Shown here: positions 61,401 through 64,000 of the stretch, piece by piece
Layout of the letters: each line of letters starts with the position of its first letter
How positions within the stretch are numbered: the first letter of the stretch is position 1
From: Arenimonas terrae
GTDB taxonomy: Bacteria > Pseudomonadota > Gammaproteobacteria > Xanthomonadales > Xanthomonadaceae
Length of the DNA stretch: 64,000 nucleotides
Assembly: GCF_006265115.1 (NCBI RefSeq)
Contig: NZ_SMDR01000004.1
Location: 44,599 to 108,598, forward strand
Direction of reading: 5' to 3'
Notes under the pieces: model-generated
The model's input: only the letters and a program-made list of their open reading frames with translations
Told to the model about the DNA's origin: nothing
Database searches by the model: none
Made by a program: the position numbers and the translations under genes

Positions 61401-64000
61401 CCAGCCGACGGCCGGCTACGCCGGTCCCGACAGCTTCACCTACACCGCGACCAACAGCGGCGGCACCTCCGCGCCGGCGACGGTCACGGTGACCGTGAGC
61501 GACCCGGTGGTCACGATCACCGCGGGGGGTGGCCTCGGCACCGCCGTCGCGACGCCCTACACGCAGACCTTCACCTTCGGCGGCGGCGCGCAGCCGTGGA
61601 GCGGCTACCAGGTGACCAACCTGCCGGCCGGCCTGACGATCACGGGCACCACCGCCAACACCGTGACCATCTCCGGTACGCCGACCGAAGCCGGCACCTT
61701 CAACCTGAACGTCTCGGCCACCGACAGCAGCACCGGCAACGGCCCGTACACCGTGGGCCAGGTGTTCGCCCTCGTCGTGTCGCCGCCGGGCCTCTCGCTG
61801 GCGCCGGCGCCGGGCACCTTGAACGCGCCTTATGGCGCGGCCTTCTCGCAGGCCTTCACGGCCAGCGGCGGTAGCGGCCCCTACAGCTACGCCGTCACCG
61901 GCGCGCTGCCGGCCGGCCTGGTCCTGGCGGGCGATACGATCTCCGGCACGCCGACCGTCCCGGGCAGCTACCCGATCACGGTCACGGCGACCGATACCGG
62001 CAGCACCGGCGCCGGCGCGCCGTTCTCGATCGCGCAGAACTACACGATCGACGTGCCGGCCCCGACCATTGCCGTCGCTCCGGCCACGCTGCCGGATCCG
62101 GCGATCGGTGCCGCCTACGCCGAGTCCGTCACCGCCTCGGGCGGCGTGGGTCCGTACACGTTCGCGGTCACCGCGGGCGCGCTGCCGGCCGGCCTGAGCC
62201 TGGCCACCGACGGCACCCTGTCGGGCACGGCGACCGCAGTGGGCACCTTCAACTTCACTGTCACCGCCACCGATGCCAATGGCCAGACCGGCAGCCGCGC
62301 CTACTCGGTGACCGTGGGCGCGCCGACGCTGGCGCTGGCGCCGGGCGCCGGCACGCTGAACGCACCCTATGGCGCGGCGTTCTCGCAGGCCTTCACGGCC
62401 AGCGGCGGCACCGGCCCCTACAGCTATGCCGTCACGGGCACGCTGCCCGCCGGCCTGAGCTTCAGTGGCGACACGCTGTCGGGTACGCCGACCGTTCCGG
62501 GCAGCTACCCGATCACGGTCACCGCCACCGACACCGGCAGCAGCGGCGTCGGCGCGCCGTTCTCGATCGCGCAGAACTACACGATCGACGTGCCGGCCCC
62601 GACCGTGGTCGTGGCGCCGGCGACGCTGCCGGATCCCTCCGCGGGCGTGGCCTACAGCGAATCCATCACCGCCACCGGCGGCGTGGGTCCGTACACGTTC
62701 GCGGTCACCGCGGGCGCGCTGCCGGCCGGCCTGAACCTGGCCACCGACGGCACCCTGTCGGGCACCGCCACCGAAGTCGGCACGTTCAACCTCACCGTCA
62801 CCGCCACCGACGCCAACGGCCAGGCCGGCAGCCGCGCCTACACGCTGACCGTCGCCGCGCCGACGCTGACGATGACCCCGGCGGCGGGCACGCTGACAGC
62901 GCCTTACGGTGCCGCCTACTCGCAGGCCTTCACCGCCGCGGGCAGCGCCGGTCCGTTCAACTACGTGCTCACCGGCACGCTGCCGGCGGGCATGAGCTTC
63001 AGCGGCAATACGCTGTCGGGCACGCCGACCGCTCCGGGCAGCTACCCGGTCACGGTCACCGCCACCGACACCGTGCTGACCGGCGCCGGCGCACCGTTCT
63101 CGATCGCGCAGAACTACACGATCGACGTGCCGGCCCCGACCGTGGTCGTGGCGCCGGCGACGCTGCCGGATCCGTCGGCAGGCGTGGCCTACAGCGAATC
63201 CATCACCGCCACCGGCGGCGTGGGTCCGTACACGTTCGCGGCCACCGGCACGCTGCCGGCCGGCCTGAACCTGGCCACCGACGGCACCCTGTCGGGCACC
63301 GCCACCGAAGTCGGCACGTTCAACCTCACCGTCACCGCCACCGACGCCAACGGCCAGACCGGCAGCCAGGCCTACACCCTGACCGTCGCTGCGCCGACGC
63401 TGACGATGACGCCGGCGGCGGGCACGCTGACCGCGCCTTACGGTGCCGCCTACTCGCAGGTCTTCACCGCCGCGGGCAGCGCCGGTCCGTTCAACTACGT
63501 GCTCACCGGCACGCTGCCGGCGGGCATGAGCTTCAGCGGCAATACGCTGTCGGGCACGCCGACCGCTCCGGGCAGCTACCCGGTCACGGTCACCGCCACC
63601 GACACCGTGCTGACCGGCGCCGGCGCACCGTTCTCGATCGCGCAGAACTACACGATCGACGTGCCGGCCCCGACCGTGGTCGTGGCGCCGGCGACGCTGC
63701 CGGATCCGTCGGCAGGCGTGGCCTACAGCGAATCCATCACCGCCACCGGCGGCGTGGGTCCGTACACGTTCGCGGCCACCGGCACGCTGCCGGCCGGCCT
63801 GAACCTGGCCACCGACGGCACCCTGTCGGGCACCGCCACCGAAGTCGGCACGTTCAACCTCACCGTCACCGCCACCGACGCCAACGGCCAGACCGGCAGC
63901 CAGGCCTACACCCTGACCGTCGCTGCGCCGACGCTGACGATGACGCCGGCGGCGGGCACGCTGACCGCGCCTTACGGTGCCGCCTACTCGCAGGTCTTCA
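58417..64000 (+). CDS. Giant secreted Ig/Calx-beta repeat protein (runs past window end)
   Basis: At least 1,861 residues, no stop inside the window. A signal peptide (to about residue 41, ALSWVSTASA) precedes an N-terminal domain (about 42-130) with GLPSTYPGCAT, SVAWGGSVDVDMSSC and GGGTDTFVVLDDNSDFITVNV. Then two He_PIG domains (to about 312); four Calx-beta domains (about 316-423, 424-530, 536-646, 649-759), each ending near NDD; two He_PIG domains; a cadherin-like domain (about 942-1032, GYAGPDSFTYTATN); one He_PIG domain; then from residue ~1123 a tandem array of ~178-residue units, each two Ig-like domains. It is very Gly/Ala/Thr/Pro-rich and Lys-poor. Probably a surface or extracellular adhesin with Ca2+-binding Calx-beta loops. 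GGGGAG precedes the ATG. The anchor would be in the missing C-terminus. Confidence 0.92.
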   Translation, partial: MRQSSNGSSGTIARRFITQFRSLASLTLLLALSWVSTASAVGLPSTYPGCATINTSVAWGGSVDVDMSSCHFFGLGTLSTAPSHGVASEGPSPVDYYTYSHGGATPAGGGTDTFVVLDDNSDFITVNVTISAPSSAITVAPANLPAMTAGTAFSQTLTSSGGTAPYTYTLESGALPVGLTRTGDTISGTPTQRGPYSFSIRSTDNVGDFVVKGYSGTVAAPSLALVPASATAIQGAAFNLALSTTGGVAPHSYLLETGSFPAGISVNGSGVISGTTAAAPGNYPVTLRVTDASTGPGSYFELEPFTLTVSPPPSVSIAVAPASVSEDGATNLTYTVTRSLNLSSPTVVNITTTGTATSGVDYTGGVATVSIPAGATTATITINPTVDGTVEADETVALTVAAGTGYTVGAPSSATGTILNDDVPTATISVSPANVAEDGAPNLVYTVTLNQASFSAVSVNYAISGTATNGTDYATIASPLVIAAGNTTGTVTINPTADATIESNETATLTLAAGAGYTVVAPNSATGTILNDDLPNLAINDVTANEGNAGTTNFTFTVSLSAPAGPGGVTFDIASANGTATAGVDYVANTLTGQTIPAGSSTYTFTVQVNGDALNEPSETFFVNVTNVVNAVVVDGQGVGTVVNDDPLPSLTINDVNVVEGNAGTVNAVFTATLSAASGQTVTVNYATADGTATQPADYTSTSGTLTFTPGQTTRTMTIPVNGETVPEANETFFVNLSGAANATISDNQGVGSITNDDVPVTVSPGTLPNGTVAAAYSQTLSASGGSAPYNFAVTAGALPAGLTLSTGGALTGTPTAGGSFNFTVTATDSSAFPGPYSGTQAYTLVIDPATVSLPATALAGGTLGQAYGESITAATGGTAPYSYAVTAGALPGGLTLNTATGAITGTPGALGTFNFSITATDSSTGTGPYTATQAYAITVVDVPPVANAVSLTVAYDSAATPVTLNITGGTPVSVAVGTAPGNGTAIAAGTSITYQPTAGYAGPDSFTYTATNSGGTSAPATVTVTVSDPVVTITAGGGLGTAVATPYTQTFTFGGGAQPWSGYQVTNLPAGLTITGTTANTVTISGTPTEAGTFNLNVSATDSSTGNGPYTVGQVFALVVSPPGLSLAPAPGTLNAPYGAAFSQAFTASGGSGPYSYAVTGALPAGLVLAGDTISGTPTVPGSYPITVTATDTGSTGAGAPFSIAQNYTIDVPAPTIAVAPATLPDPAIGAAYAESVTASGGVGPYTFAVTAGALPAGLSLATDGTLSGTATAVGTFNFTVTATDANGQTGSRAYSVTVGAPTLALAPGAGTLNAPYGAAFSQAFTASGGTGPYSYAVTGTLPAGLSFSGDTLSGTPTVPGSYPITVTATDTGSSGVGAPFSIAQNYTIDVPAPTVVVAPATLPDPSAGVAYSESITATGGVGPYTFAVTAGALPAGLNLATDGTLSGTATEVGTFNLTVTATDANGQAGSRAYTLTVAAPTLTMTPAAGTLTAPYGAAYSQAFTAAGSAGPFNYVLTGTLPAGMSFSGNTLSGTPTAPGSYPVTVTATDTVLTGAGAPFSIAQNYTIDVPAPTVVVAPATLPDPSAGVAYSESITATGGVGPYTFAATGTLPAGLNLATDGTLSGTATEVGTFNLTVTATDANGQTGSQAYTLTVAAPTLTMTPAAGTLTAPYGAAYSQVFTAAGSAGPFNYVLTGTLPAGMSFSGNTLSGTPTAPGSYPVTVTATDTVLTGAGAPFSIAQNYTIDVPAPTVVVAPATLPDPSAGVAYSESITATGGVGPYTFAATGTLPAGLNLATDGTLSGTATEVGTFNLTVTATDANGQTGSQAYTLTVAAPTLTMTPAAGTLTAPYGAAYSQVF
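61783..64000 (+). repeat. Tandem in-frame repeats of about 534-537 bp
   Basis: Units start at 61783, 62320, 62857, 63391 and 63925 (537, 537, 534, 534 bp, then cut by the window end). All keep the reading frame. Unit 3 and unit 4 differ at only a few bases, and the visible 76 bases of unit 5 are identical to unit 4, so recent duplication continues past the window. Confidence 0.92.

Noticed and set aside
61783..64000. CRISPR or satellite array
   Set aside because: Units are 534-537 bp, in-frame, and encode Ig-like domains; no short repeat/spacer structure.

Overview
The window looks like the chromosome of a high-GC Gram-negative gammaproteobacterium of the Xanthomonadales (Lysobacteraceae/Xanthomonadaceae or a close relative). 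The main reasons are gene orders typical of that group: pcm-tolC-waaA, and dsbD / TlpA-like / aroQ / accB / accC / prmA / DUF3426 / fis / purH / purD. RND efflux pumps, lipid A acyltransferases and a TonB-dependent receptor fit an LPS-bearing envelope. Species cannot be fixed from sequence alone. I see no tRNA, rRNA, CRISPR array or complete insertion sequence.

Layout. 1-3.2 kb: a divergent TetR regulator / RND efflux pair (permease cut by the window start) with back-to-back promoters. 3.4-14 kb: envelope and LPS genes (pcm, tolC, waaA, two lipid A acyltransferase paralogues, O-antigen ligase, GT4 glycosyltransferase, small Zn-finger protein, YceI, a secreted unknown, an ELM1-family protein). 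14-22.5 kb: glnE, mgtE and a second RND adaptor/permease pair. 22.6-26.2 kb: a lower-GC island made of two 5'-truncated RHS C-terminal toxin modules, each followed closely by a probable immunity gene. 26.2-32.1 kb: a GT2 glycosyltransferase abutting the island, a Ser/Thr kinase divergent from an ECF sigma factor, and a GT39-like membrane protein. 32.2-39.2 kb: TonB receptor, S9 peptidase, groEL and groES with a CIRCE operator. 39.2-51.6 kb: a gene-poor stretch, an XRE regulator, then the conserved dsbD-to-purD housekeeping block with a long perfect inverted repeat between fis and purH.

51.7-64 kb: the most unusual region. Two paralogous secreted Ig/Calx-beta-type proteins (one 413 aa, one more than 1,860 aa and running out of the window) flank a Tat-exported flavin amine oxidase, a sulfotransferase, a DUF6916-like small protein, a GNAT acetyltransferase and three phage-tail-collar ('microcystin-dependent') proteins. 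No other phage genes are present, so this looks like a host surface or extracellular system and not a prophage.

The two best candidates for under-described biology are (i) the tail-collar / giant Ig-repeat protein cluster and (ii) the paired orphan RHS toxin tips, one with a PD-(D/E)XK-like motif and a cytoplasmic-type immunity candidate, the other with an HEGNH metallopeptidase motif and a signal-peptide-bearing immunity candidate. All family assignments come from reading motifs; no database search was run.
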